NCBI GenBank assembly: GCA_023252155.1
Contig: JAHEXJ010000006.1
Span: forward strand, 1-56,768
Source: Actinomycetes bacterium
Lineage (GTDB): Bacteria; Actinomycetota; Actinomycetes; Nanopelagicales; Nanopelagicaceae
Reading direction: 5' to 3'
DNA length: 56,768 nucleotides
The position numbers were made by a program, and so were the translations under genes. Positions 47,360-56,327 of this stretch are shown in pieces; the stretch's first letter is position 1, and the number at the start of each line of letters is the position of its first letter. The notes under the pieces are model-generated. The model was given only the letters and a program-made list of their open reading frames with translations. It did no database searches and had not been told where the DNA came from.

Positions 47360-49303
47360 GTGTCGGTGATCGAATCGATTAAGGGGCCAGGCGACCTTGC
47401 GTCGCTCAACCACGCGCAATTGGATCAACTTGCCGATGAGATACGGAAATTTCTCATCGAAAAAGTTTCGAAGACCGGGGGACACCTTGGTCCCAATTTG
47501 GGAGTTGTTGAGCTAACAATCGCGGTTCATCGCACCTTCGAATCTCCCAAAGATGTGGTTCTTTTCGACACGGGACATCAAGCCTACGTTCACAAGATTC
47601 TGACGGGTCGTGCCGAGGGATTTGATCACCTTCGACAACGTGGCGGGCTTTCGGGTTACCCGAGCCGTAAGGAAAGCGTCCACGACGTAATTGAGAATTC
47701 CCACGCCTCCACTGCCCTTTCGTGGGGAGATGGCATTTCTCGAGGCTTCTCGTTAACCGGTCAGAACGATCGCTACGTAGTGGTTGTGGTTGGAGATGGC
47801 GCCCTCACTGGCGGAATGTCTTGGGAGGCCCTCAATAACATTGCGACCTCCAAGGATCGCAACCTAATAATAATTGTTAACGATAATGCTCGTTCGTATT
47901 CCCCGACGATCGGTGGTCTTGCCCAGCATCTATCGACTCTTAGGGTCACCCAAGGTTACGAGCGCTTCCTGGATTGGGGCAAAGATATTTTGCATCGAAC
48001 TCCAGTTGTTGGAATGCCTATCTATGAGACTTTGCATGGCATGAAGAAAGGCATCAAAGACATAGTCGCCCCGCAGGGCATGTTCGAAGATCTTGGGTTG
48101 AAATACATGGGCCCCTTCGACGGTCACGATATTGGCGCGATGGAGAAGGCGCTATCCATAGCTAAGCATTTCGGTGGACCCGTTCTAGTGCACGCAATTA
48201 CTGAAAAGGGACGTGGATATAGCCCAGCAATTGCAGATGAGGCCGAGAAGTTTCACGCCGTAGGCATTGTTGATCCAGAGACTGGTATTCCCATTACCAA
48301 TGGCGGAACTTCGTGGACAAAGGTTTTCTCTGAAGAGCTCGTAGCCGTTGGCAAAGAACGGTTGGACGTGGTCGCAATGACGGCGGCAATGGTCGGCCCA
48401 ACAGGCCTGGATGAGTTTCAAAAGTTGTTCCCACACCGCACTATTGACGTCGGCATCGCCGAGCAGCACGCATTAACCAGTGCCGCGGGGCTCGCATTTA
48501 CCGGGATGCATCCGGTTGTCGCGATGTATTCCACGTTTTTGAACCGAGCTTTCGATCAACTTTTGCTTGATGTCGCCCTTCATAAAGCAGGGGTAACAAT
48601 TGTCTTGGATCGTGCCGGAATTACTGGAGATGACGGACCTTCACACCACGGAATCTGGGACCTTGCACTTACCGGCATCATTCCAACTATCCACGTCGCC
48701 GCGCCCCGTGACGGTGCGCGCCTGCGAGAAACTTTCCGCGAGGCCATCGACATTCATGATGCACCTTCGGTCGTGCGTTTTCCAAAGGGAGCAGTTGTCG
48801 AAGATATCGAAGCACTAGAGCGCATTGAAGGAATCGACGTTCTCTATCAAGACAAGAACCGCGACGCACTCCTTGTAAGCGTAGGAGCCCTTGCCAATCT
48901 TTCGATGGATGTCGCCGTTCAGGTTGGTCGAGAGGGGATCGGCATGACTGTTGTTGATCCACGATGGGTCAAGCCGCTTTCGCCAGTGTTGACTGCAATG
49001 GCGGCAGGATTCAAGAGTGTCGTTGTAATAGAAAATGGAATTCGACACGGAGGAATCGCGAGCACACTATCGGAGGCATTCCGCGACGCAGGTCTAAATA
49101 TTCCGATCCATTCTCTGGGCGTTCCACTTGAATTTATTGAACACTCGAAGCCAGCCGAGATCCTTCAAGATCTAGGAATCACGGTGCAGGACATTTCGCG
49201 ATCAATCGTGGAATGGCACAGCGGAGCAAATCTCTCTAAAGGGTTTGCGGAAGAGACGCAACCCCACGAGGGTGAAAGCGTTTTCCGCAGACCGCTTCAC
49301 TAA
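47360..49303 (+). CDS. dxs: 1-deoxy-D-xylulose-5-phosphate synthase
   Basis: Thiamine-diphosphate enzyme condensing pyruvate and glyceraldehyde 3-phosphate, first step of the MEP isoprenoid pathway. The ThDP motif GDGALTGGMSWEALNNI...NDN (about residues 150-180), SKTGGHLGPNLGVVEL near 37-52 and a transketolase pyrimidine domain (AEQHALTSAAGLA, about 370) are present. 647 aa from GTG 47360; GTG 47366 is possible if leaderless. The 3' end overlaps the convergent fadB-like gene by 68 bp. Confidence 0.97.
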   Translation: MSVIESIKGPGDLASLNHAQLDQLADEIRKFLIEKVSKTGGHLGPNLGVVELTIAVHRTFESPKDVVLFDTGHQAYVHKILTGRAEGFDHLRQRGGLSGYPSRKESVHDVIENSHASTALSWGDGISRGFSLTGQNDRYVVVVVGDGALTGGMSWEALNNIATSKDRNLIIIVNDNARSYSPTIGGLAQHLSTLRVTQGYERFLDWGKDILHRTPVVGMPIYETLHGMKKGIKDIVAPQGMFEDLGLKYMGPFDGHDIGAMEKALSIAKHFGGPVLVHAITEKGRGYSPAIADEAEKFHAVGIVDPETGIPITNGGTSWTKVFSEELVAVGKERLDVVAMTAAMVGPTGLDEFQKLFPHRTIDVGIAEQHALTSAAGLAFTGMHPVVAMYSTFLNRAFDQLLLDVALHKAGVTIVLDRAGITGDDGPSHHGIWDLALTGIIPTIHVAAPRDGARLRETFREAIDIHDAPSVVRFPKGAVVEDIEALERIEGIDVLYQDKNRDALLVSVGALANLSMDVAVQVGREGIGMTVVDPRWVKPLSPVLTAMAAGFKSVVVIENGIRHGGIASTLSEAFRDAGLNIPIHSLGVPLEFIEHSKPAEILQDLGITVQDISRSIVEWHSGANLSKGFAEETQPHEGESVFRRPLH

Positions 49304-51344
49304 TTCCGATTCGGTCCAAGTAAGGAAGAATTCCGCCAAGCACTAATGGCCATCCGGCGCCCAAGAGCATGCCAAGATCCATCTCCGCTGCGCTTGAGAC
49401 AACTCCTTCATCGAGCATCATTCGTGCTTCTTCGGTCATGGCGCGGAGCGCACGTTCACGAACTTGCTCGGAGGTCGAAGGTTTGTTTCCCTTTTCGACG
49501 AGTTCCATCGCCTTTGGGTTCGGCGCATATTTTCCATCTTCACCCTTGATGTAGAAGGCGCGTACTCCCTCTTTCACAATGCGTTGCATCGTTGGTGATA
49601 CGCGATAGCGAGGACCGAGATCACGATTAAAGGATTCGGTGACATGGAGCATTACTCCAGGACCCACGAGGCCAAGCAATTCGAACGGGGTCATTGGGAA
49701 ACCAATGGCACGCATTGAGTTATCTGCGACTTCGATGGGTGTTCCTTCATCGATAGCATCGGTAATTTCGCCCATGAATCGAGTGAGCAAACGGTTAACG
49801 AGGAAGCCAGGGGAGTCCTTTGTAATCACCATCGTCTTCTTGAGTTCCTTGCCAACGGCAATCGCTGTTGCTGTTGTTTCATCATTTGTCTCAGTGGTGC
49901 GTGCAATTTCAAGCAGTGGCATCACTGCCACAGGATTGAAGAAGTGGAAACCGATAACGCGTTCTGGGTGCTCTAACCCTCTGGCCATGTCTCCAGCCAT
50001 CAAGGAGGAAGTGTTTGTCGCAAGAACGCACTCTGGTGAGACGATCTTCTCGAGCTTCCTAAAGAGCTCTTGTTTTAATGAAAGTTCCTCGAATATCGCC
50101 TCTACGATGAAATCAGATCCTGCGTATGCGCCTTGATCGGTAGAGCCGGATACGAGACTCTTGAGTCGGCCAGCTGCCTCTGGTGCCATCCGCTTTTTCT
50201 CAACTAATTTGTCGATTTCGGCATGAACCCAAGCGACACCCTTATCAACTCGTTCTTGATCAAGGTCCGTCATAACAACTGGGCACTTAAGGTTTCGCAG
50301 CATAATCCATGCAATCTGCGAGGCCATCAATCCAGCGCCGACGATTCCAACTTTGGCCACCTTGCGCGCAAGTGCAGGTTTTGGCGCACCCTCAACCTTC
50401 TTGCGTTTCTTCTGGATCAAATTGAACGCATATAAAGATGCTCGAAGTTCATCGCTCATTGTCAGATCAGCAAGTGTTTGATCTTCAGCATCAAATCCAG
50501 TCGATGCGGAAGTTGTTCGCGAGGCGGCAATGAGTTCAAGGGCTTTACGTGGCGCGGCGATATCGGCACCGCCATATTTTTTCTGCGCAGCCGCCTTTCC
50601 GGTAGCAATTGCTTTATCCCAGTTGGGGTCATCCGAATAATCAGCACGCTCGATCTTCTTGCTTCCCTTGAGAACACTGGCTGCGAAAGCGGCTGACCTC
50701 TCGAGGAAGTCGGCTGGTTCGAAGACTGCGTCCACTACACCAAGCGCTAGCGCATCTTTGGCTCGCAACATTGTGTTGTTATTAAGCGGGTTCAAGACGA
50801 TCACCTGAACTGCGCGCTCGGGACCAATCAACTTTGGCAAGAGATACGCCCCGCCCCATCCGGGAACCAATCCCAGAAATACTTCGGGCAGACCGGCCAT
50901 TGCCGTGGTGGCCATGGTTCGGTATTTGCAATGAAGTCCAACTTCGAGACCGCCACCAAGTGCTAGTCCGTTGATGAATGCGAATGTTGGAATATCCATC
51001 TCACCGAGTCGGCGAAAAACGTCGTGACCCAATTTGCCAATGGCGACTGCCTGTTCGTGTGATGCAAGTTGGGCAAGGCCGGTGAGGTCGGCACCAGCGG
51101 CGAAAATAAACGGCTTTCCTGTGATGGCAATGGCCGATGGCTTGCGTGAAGCCGCTTCGGTGATGGCCGCATCAAGGCTCTGCAGTGACGCAACACCAAA
51201 CGTATTTGGTCGATTGAAATCAAGTCCATTATCCAAAGTGATGAGCGCAAGACTTCCATCAAATCCGAAAGGCTTTAAGGAAATTTCGCGAACGAAGGAT
51301 TTGGTGACTACTTCTTCCGGTGCGCCTTCAAGTTGAGTAGTCAT
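49236..51344 (-). CDS. Bifunctional enoyl-CoA hydratase / 3-hydroxyacyl-CoA dehydrogenase (FadB/FadJ-like)
   Basis: 702 aa multifunctional beta-oxidation enzyme. The N-terminal crotonase domain has FIFAAGADLTGL, GGLEVGLH and the second catalytic Glu in GLPEVFLGLVPGWGG (about residues 50-170). The NAD domain begins KVGIVGAGLMASQIAW (about 330), with a final Ala where many homologues have Gly. The dehydrogenase motif GFHFFNPVAVMPLLEI is near 450. ATG 51344 has GGAGAGG upstream and sits 2 nt from the thiolase stop; the frame extends to 51413. Confidence 0.94.
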   Translation of the reverse strand: MTTQLEGAPEEVVTKSFVREISLKPFGFDGSLALITLDNGLDFNRPNTFGVASLQSLDAAITEAASRKPSAIAITGKPFIFAAGADLTGLAQLASHEQAVAIGKLGHDVFRRLGEMDIPTFAFINGLALGGGLEVGLHCKYRTMATTAMAGLPEVFLGLVPGWGGAYLLPKLIGPERAVQVIVLNPLNNNTMLRAKDALALGVVDAVFEPADFLERSAAFAASVLKGSKKIERADYSDDPNWDKAIATGKAAAQKKYGGADIAAPRKALELIAASRTTSASTGFDAEDQTLADLTMSDELRASLYAFNLIQKKRKKVEGAPKPALARKVAKVGIVGAGLMASQIAWIMLRNLKCPVVMTDLDQERVDKGVAWVHAEIDKLVEKKRMAPEAAGRLKSLVSGSTDQGAYAGSDFIVEAIFEELSLKQELFRKLEKIVSPECVLATNTSSLMAGDMARGLEHPERVIGFHFFNPVAVMPLLEIARTTETNDETTATAIAVGKELKKTMVITKDSPGFLVNRLLTRFMGEITDAIDEGTPIEVADNSMRAIGFPMTPFELLGLVGPGVMLHVTESFNRDLGPRYRVSPTMQRIVKEGVRAFYIKGEDGKYAPNPKAMELVEKGNKPSTSEQVRERALRAMTEEARMMLDEGVVSSAAEMDLGMLLGAGWPLVLGGILPYLDRIGISEAVCGKRFHPRGVASLPQTL

Positions 51345-51346
51345 TC

Positions 51347-52534
51347 TTATTCCTCTCCGTTCCAGTTTGGGTTTTCCCAGATGACGCTTCCACCCATTCC
51401 AAGTCCGATGCACATAGTGGTGAGACCAAAACGAACTTCAGGATGTTCTTCGAACCCTCTAGCAAGATTGAGCATCAGACGAACACCAGATGATGCCAGT
51501 GGGTGTCCGACCGCAATAGCACCGCCGTAAAGATTTACGCGAGGGTCGTCATCTTCAATTCCAAAGTGATCAAGGAAGGAAAGCACTTGAATCGCAAAGG
51601 CTTCATTGATTTCGAAAAGTCCAATATCTGAAATATCTAATCCCGCTTTTTTGAGAGCCTTGTGAGTTGAAGGTACGGGTCCATATCCCATGATTTCTGG
51701 TTCGACTCCGGCGAAAGCAAAAGTGACGAGGCGTGCCTTGATCGGCATACCAAGTTCGAGTGCGCGATCTTCGCTAGCCAACAGTGCAGCAGTTGCACCG
51801 TCGTTGAGACCGGCCGAATTTCCTGCGCTCACTCGACCTGCAGCTCTGAAGGGAGTCTTCAATGCGGAGAGGGCTTCAAGAGTCGTTGTAGGTCGTGGAG
51901 GTTCGTCAGCCGTTGCGATGCCCCAACCAAATTCAGAACTCCGAGTAGCAACAGGGATCAGATCGCGCTGAATTCCTCCGTTTTCATATGCCTTTGCGGT
52001 TTTCAATTGTGAATTGAGCGCATATTTATCCGCGCGTTCGCGAGTCAGGTGGGGAAAGAGATCATGAAGTCTTTCGGCCGTGTTCCCCATCGCAAGGGCG
52101 TCGGTTTCAACAATCTTCTCGGCAAGGTAGCGCGGGTTTGGATCGAAGAGATGTCCGATCGGGTGGTTTCCCATGTGCTCGACTCCGCCTGCAATGGCCA
52201 AGTCGTAGGCACCCATGGCAATCGCCCCGGAAATTGTCGTCACGGCGGTCATGGCTCCGGCACACCAACGGTCGATTGAATAGCCAGGAACCGTGTTGGG
52301 AAGTCCGGCCAGCAAGGCCACGCTGCGCCCAATATTCATACCTTGGTCCCCAGTCTGCGTTGCCGCAGCAATGGCCACATCGTCTATCTCGCTCAGATTG
52401 AGGAGGGGATTTCTCTCGATCAGACCCCTGAGAACTCGGACCATGATGTCATCCGCCCGTGTTTCGGCGTAGAGACTCCCGGCTTTTCCAAATGGTGACC
52501 TGACGGCATCGACGAGGACAACTGAGCGCGACAT
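51347..52534 (-). CDS. Acetyl-CoA acyltransferase (thiolase)
   Basis: 395 aa thiolase that cleaves 3-ketoacyl-CoA in beta-oxidation. The active-site cysteine is in DRWCAGAMTAV (about residue 88), with NEAFAIQVL and GHPLASSGVRL (His) and the second cysteine in CIGLGMGGSV. AGGAGAAGG precedes the ATG. It forms a two-gene operon with the FadB-like enzyme, a complete hydratase-dehydrogenase-thiolase set without an acyl-CoA dehydrogenase in view. Confidence 0.95.
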   Translation of the reverse strand: MSRSVVLVDAVRSPFGKAGSLYAETRADDIMVRVLRGLIERNPLLNLSEIDDVAIAAATQTGDQGMNIGRSVALLAGLPNTVPGYSIDRWCAGAMTAVTTISGAIAMGAYDLAIAGGVEHMGNHPIGHLFDPNPRYLAEKIVETDALAMGNTAERLHDLFPHLTRERADKYALNSQLKTAKAYENGGIQRDLIPVATRSSEFGWGIATADEPPRPTTTLEALSALKTPFRAAGRVSAGNSAGLNDGATAALLASEDRALELGMPIKARLVTFAFAGVEPEIMGYGPVPSTHKALKKAGLDISDIGLFEINEAFAIQVLSFLDHFGIEDDDPRVNLYGGAIAVGHPLASSGVRLMLNLARGFEEHPEVRFGLTTMCIGLGMGGSVIWENPNWNGEE

Positions 52535-52607
52535 AGATAGTTCCTTCTCCTGGAATGCACTTGAGTGTAGAAGGTTACTCGTCAGTAGGAGAAAGCGATA
52601 CAGCGAC

Positions 52608-53426
52608 TCAAGCGGGTTTGGTCACTTGTGTCTTCGCGCTTGAAAGGTAGCGCGACAAGACAGCTGAGAGATAAATCGCCCATGCCCCGACTTGGAGCCA
52701 ACTCATGGTTGTGGCGAATCCGATTGAACCGCTGAGAACGCTTGCGATGAAGGAATCCGGCGCCATCCAAGAATCGATGTTCCAGGCTCGAGTCGTTGCA
52801 CCTGGTAACCAGCCAGCGCTTTGTAAATCGCCTAAGCCGTTCGCGAGAACACCGGCGGCAACGATGATCAAGGCAACACCAGTGATCTTAAAGAATTTTG
52901 CGAGGTTGAACGATATTGCGCGGCGATAGATAAGGAATCCGAGCCCAACTGCGGATGCGAGCCCTAGAACCAGACCGATAGACGGTGCGAGGGAGGTTTT
53001 CACGGTGCTGAAATTTGTGTAAATGAACAGGGCGGTCTCTAATCCTTCTCGTGCCACGGCGACGAAGGCAGTTATTCCCATTGCCAGCGAGCCAACGTGA
53101 ATTGCGTGGTCGACCTTGTTCTCAAGTTCGTGGCGCATGTTCCGCGCCGTCCGCTTCATCCAAAAGACCATCCACGTCACAAGGGCGACGGCAGCCACGG
53201 CTAGGTTCCCGGCGAATATTTCTTCACCATGGGGCCCAAGTTGGTGGGAGGTGAAACTTAGTATCGCGCCCAGGCTAAGGCTCAAGAGAAGGGCGAGAGT
53301 GACGCCAATCCATAGGGGGCGGCGAAGGTGGGTCCGATTGGTCTTGATCAGGTAGGCCATCAATATTCCGACGATGAGAGCGGCTTCCAGGCCCTCGCGA
53401 AGGGCGATTATGAAGGTGCTCAACAC
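52608..53426 (-). CDS. FTR1/EfeU family iron permease
   Basis: 272 aa membrane protein with seven hydrophobic segments and both REGLE iron motifs: ALREGLEAALIVG (about residue 10) and VAREGLETALFIY (about 125). Members import ferric iron after oxidation by EfeB or a multicopper oxidase. No efeO or efeB is adjacent, so partners are absent locally. GTG start with a leaderless-type -10. Confidence 0.92.
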   Translation of the reverse strand: MLSTFIIALREGLEAALIVGILMAYLIKTNRTHLRRPLWIGVTLALLLSLSLGAILSFTSHQLGPHGEEIFAGNLAVAAVALVTWMVFWMKRTARNMRHELENKVDHAIHVGSLAMGITAFVAVAREGLETALFIYTNFSTVKTSLAPSIGLVLGLASAVGLGFLIYRRAISFNLAKFFKITGVALIIVAAGVLANGLGDLQSAGWLPGATTRAWNIDSWMAPDSFIASVLSGSIGFATTMSWLQVGAWAIYLSAVLSRYLSSAKTQVTKPA

Positions 53427-53432
53427 GCGCTC

Positions 53433-53438
53433 AATCTA
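53433..53438 (-). promoter_or_regulatory. Putative leaderless -10 hexamer of the FTR1 gene
   Basis: On the minus strand TAGATT ends 6 nt before the GTG at 53426; no Shine-Dalgarno sequence. Confidence 0.45.
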
Positions 53439-53503
53439 GAACCTAGGAGTTAATTTCGCAACTCTATTGTTGCGTAATTGGTCACACGCCCTGGCCAAGG
53501 GAT

Positions 53504-53911
53504 TTAAGCAGAAGCACCGGTGATGATCTCGGAGTGTTCGAGTTGTTCCCATTCCTCATCGCTAAATAGGCGAGAACGGATAAGGAAGCGCTTTCCTTCG
53601 GGGGTCTCAAGCGAAAAGCCTCCGCCGCGACCCGGTACAACGTCGATGGTGAGATGTGTGTGTTGCCAGTATTCAAATTGGCCAATCGACATCCATACTT
53701 TGATTGGGTCTGGGATGGCCTCGACACTCAATTCACCTAGAAGCACGTCCGAACCGCCGACTCTAAATTCTCCAGCGAGATAACACATTGGAGAAGATCC
53801 GTCACAGCAGCCACCAGATTGATGAAACATCAACGGCCCGTGCTGGGCAGTTAACTGGCGAAGAAGCGTTTTGGCTTCCTCAGTTGCATCAACTCGAGAT
53901 GGGAGTGTCAT
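53504..53911 (-). CDS. DUF779 family protein
   Basis: 135 aa DUF779 protein, a family repeatedly encoded beside aldehyde dehydrogenases. The cysteine cluster QSGGCCDGSSPMCY (about residues 31-44) could bind a metal, and VWMSIGQFEYWQHTHL follows. Its role is not established; an accessory or maturation function for the dehydrogenase is plausible. ATG with AGGGAAAGG upstream, 26 nt after the dehydrogenase stop. Confidence 0.88.
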   Translation of the reverse strand: MTLPSRVDATEEAKTLLRQLTAQHGPLMFHQSGGCCDGSSPMCYLAGEFRVGGSDVLLGELSVEAIPDPIKVWMSIGQFEYWQHTHLTIDVVPGRGGGFSLETPEGKRFLIRSRLFSDEEWEQLEHSEIITGASA

Positions 53912-53937
53912 GACGGACCTTTCCCTCCGTTTGCTCT

Positions 53938-55461
53938 TTAAAAGAATCCGAGCTTGTTTGGAGAATACGAGACTAGAAGATTCTTCGTCTGTTGGTAATG
54001 ATCGAGCATCATTTTATGCGTCTCGCGGCCAATGCCCGATGACTTGTATCCACCGAATGCTGCATGGGCGGAGTAGTCGTGATAGCAATTGGTCCAAACG
54101 CGTCCGGCTTGGATAGCGCGCCCCGCACGGTAGGCCGTGTTCATGTCGCGAGTCCATACGCCTGCACCTAACCCGTAGAGCGTGTCGTTGGCAATCCTTA
54201 TTGCCTCGTCATACCCATCGAATTTCGTAACCGAAACAACGGGTCCGAAAATTTCCTCTTGGAAAATTCGCATTGAGTTCTTGCCTTCGAAAATTGTTGG
54301 CGTCACGTAGTAACCACCAGCAAGATCACCTGGCAGGTCGGCACGTTCGCCTCCCGTAATAAGTTTGGCTCCTTCTTGTTTACCGATTGCGATGTAAGAA
54401 AGGATCTTCTCAAGTTGATCGTTGCTGGCCTGTGCGCCAATCATTGTGGCGGTGTCCAGTGGATTGCCTTGAATGACCGCGTTGGTTCGGGCTGTTGCAT
54501 CCGCTAGGAACTTGTCGTAAATGGACGAGTCAATGAGTGCTCGCGAGGGACAGGTGCAAACTTCACCTTGATTGAGGGCGAACATCGTGAAGCCCTCAAG
54601 TGCCTTGTCATAGAAGGCGTCGTTTTCCCTGGCAACGTCGGCGAAAAAGATGTTCGGGCTTTTGCCACCGAGTTCGAGAGTGACGGGGATGATGTTGTCC
54701 GATGCGTATTGCATGATGAGGCGACCGGTTGTGGTCTCTCCGGTGAAGGCAACTTTGGCAATGCGACGAGAAGAGGCAAGGGGCTTGCCGGCCTCGACTC
54801 CGAATCCATTTACGATATTGAGGACTCCTGGTGGCAGCAGATCCTTGATCAGATTCATTAGGAAGTGAATTGAAACTGGCGTTTGCTCTGCTGGCTTGAG
54901 AATGATGCAGTTTCCAGCAGCCAGAGCGGGTGCGATCTTCCAGACCGCCATGAGGATGGGGAAGTTCCATGGGATGATCTGGGCGACGACACCCAAGGGC
55001 TCGTGGAAGTGATAAGCAACCGTGTCATCATTGAGCTCGCCGAGGCTTCCTTCTTGGGCTCGGATGGCGCCAGCGAAATATCTAAAATGGTCAATAGCCA
55101 AAGGAATATCGGCTGCAAGAGTTTCGCGGACTGGCTTGCCGTTCTCCCAAGTCTCGGCCACCGCTATGGATTCGAGGTTGGCCTCCATGCGATCGGCAAT
55201 TTTATTCAAGATGTTGGCGCGCTCGGTGACGGAAGTCTTTCCCCAGGTCTTGAAGGCGGCGTGAGCGGCATCCAGCGCTTTCTCGACATCTTCAGCGTTG
55301 CCGCGGGCGACTTCGGTGAACACCTGGCCAGTTATCGGTGTGACGTTTTCAAAATATTGGCCCGATGAGGGCTTCACAAACTCTCCGTTGATCCAATGGT
55401 CGTAGCGGGGCAGGAACTCAGCTTTGCTCCCGGCCTGGCCAGGTGCGGCATAAATGGTCAT
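53938..55461 (-). CDS. Aldehyde dehydrogenase (ExaC/acetaldehyde type)
   Basis: 507 aa NAD-dependent aldehyde dehydrogenase oxidising aldehydes, probably acetaldehyde, to acids. The general base is in [14 protein letters not shown] (about residue 270), the catalytic cysteine in [11 protein letters not shown] (about 305), and the cofactor motif in IIPWNFP. Pairing with DUF779 and a divergent LuxR-type response regulator recalls the ethanol-oxidation exaC group. ATG with AGGAG upstream. Confidence 0.93.
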   Translation of the reverse strand: MTIYAAPGQAGSKAEFLPRYDHWINGEFVKPSSGQYFENVTPITGQVFTEVARGNAEDVEKALDAAHAAFKTWGKTSVTERANILNKIADRMEANLESIAVAETWENGKPVRETLAADIPLAIDHFRYFAGAIRAQEGSLGELNDDTVAYHFHEPLGVVAQIIPWNFPILMAVWKIAPALAAGNCIILKPAEQTPVSIHFLMNLIKDLLPPGVLNIVNGFGVEAGKPLASSRRIAKVAFTGETTTGRLIMQYASDNIIPVTLELGGKSPNIFFADVARENDAFYDKALEGFTMFALNQGEVCTCPSRALIDSSIYDKFLADATARTNAVIQGNPLDTATMIGAQASNDQLEKILSYIAIGKQEGAKLITGGERADLPGDLAGGYYVTPTIFEGKNSMRIFQEEIFGPVVSVTKFDGYDEAIRIANDTLYGLGAGVWTRDMNTAYRAGRAIQAGRVWTNCYHDYSAHAAFGGYKSSGIGRETHKMMLDHYQQTKNLLVSYSPNKLGFF

Positions 55462-55499
55462 GTGATACTCCTAATGTTTGTTTTGCTGAACTTGAGCGG

Positions 55500-55505
55500 A
55501 CGTTA
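55500..55505 (-). promoter_or_regulatory. -10 hexamer of the aldehyde dehydrogenase promoter
   Basis: On the minus strand TAACGT, about 38 nt before the ATG, identical to the -10 of the divergent response-regulator gene. The CCATAT box overlaps the -35 region. Confidence 0.5.
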
Positions 55506-55515
55506 TGCCTTGCAT

Positions 55516-55531
55516 CACCAGATAGATATGG
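55516..55531 (-). promoter_or_regulatory. Regulator box, dehydrogenase side
   Basis: Minus strand CCATATCTATCTGGTG, ending 10 nt before the TAACGT -10. It is an inverted copy of the box at 55583-55597 (consensus CCATAT-N4/5-WGGTG). Confidence 0.55.
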
Positions 55532-55582
55532 GAAAACGCCTTTACTGACCGAAGGTGGGACGAAGGGTCAGGCGATACCTAT

Positions 55583-55597
55583 CCATATAGACAGGTG
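55583..55597 (+). promoter_or_regulatory. Regulator box, response-regulator side
   Basis: CCATATAGACAGGTG, overlapping the -35 TAGACA and ending 13 nt before the -10 TAACGT. It mirrors the box at 55516-55531. Confidence 0.55.
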
Positions 55598-55616
55598 GGT
55601 CACCATGACTTAACGT
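55588..55616 (+). promoter_or_regulatory. Promoter of the response-regulator gene
   Basis: -35 TAGACA (55588-55593), 17-nt spacer, -10 TAACGT (55611-55616), then 7 nt to the ATG at 55624, so the mRNA is probably leaderless. Confidence 0.6.
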
Positions 55617-55623
55617 GCCAACT

Positions 55624-56310
55624 ATGGAATCCCAAGCTCGAAGCGATGTTGCTCGTAGTCGTCGCGCGCCACAAGCGCGAACGCGGGTAGTCGTTGCCGA
55701 TCAAAGTTCCATTACTCGGGCGGGAATTCGAGCCATCCTCGAACGATCGGCTAGCTTCGCAGTGGTTGCAGAGGCTAAGACGTATGAATCGGCATATCTA
55801 GCAGTCGAGGAGCACGGGCCAGATGTGCTCGTTGTAGATCTTGACTTAGGGGATGACACAACGGCAGGCCTCAAACTCTGTGCTGATATCGCAGAGAATC
55901 TGCCCGCGACAAAAATTCTTGTTCTCGCTTCGACTCTTTCGGAAATGATTATCGTTGAAGCGCTGCGTCGTGGAGCAACTGGTTACATGATTAAAGACAC
56001 GACAAGTTCAGACGAACTGATTAAGGCAGTGCGTGCCGTTCAAGATGGTGAAATTGCCTTTGGTCACGGAGTTGGTGCTCTTGTAGCGCGAACTTTCGGT
56101 GCCGCCCGACCCAATAGCGACAAGTTAACTGACCGAGAACTCGAAATTGTGAGATTTGTTGCTCAAGGGCTGGGCAATAAACAAATAGCACATGCCCTCT
56201 TTATTAGTGAGAGCACAGTCAAATTCCACATCCACAATGCATCAATCAAACTACACGCACACAAACGTGCGGAAATTGTTCATCGTGCTACTACCATCGG
56301 ATTGATCTAG
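55624..56310 (+). CDS. NarL/LuxR family response regulator
   Basis: 228 aa two-domain regulator. The receiver domain (about residues 20-140) has the phospho-acceptor Asp in VLVVDLDLGD and the Lys in GYMIKDT. The acidic pair normally DD is DQ here (VVADQSS). A LuxR/GerE HTH follows (about 165-228: LTDRELEIVRFVAQGLGNKQIA). ATG 55624 fits the leaderless promoter; GTG 55615 is an alternative. No sensor kinase is nearby. Divergent from the aldehyde dehydrogenase. Confidence 0.92.
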   Translation: MESQARSDVARSRRAPQARTRVVVADQSSITRAGIRAILERSASFAVVAEAKTYESAYLAVEEHGPDVLVVDLDLGDDTTAGLKLCADIAENLPATKILVLASTLSEMIIVEALRRGATGYMIKDTTSSDELIKAVRAVQDGEIAFGHGVGALVARTFGAARPNSDKLTDRELEIVRFVAQGLGNKQIAHALFISESTVKFHIHNASIKLHAHKRAEIVHRATTIGLI

Positions 56311-56327
56311 GAGATCCAAAAGTCCAT

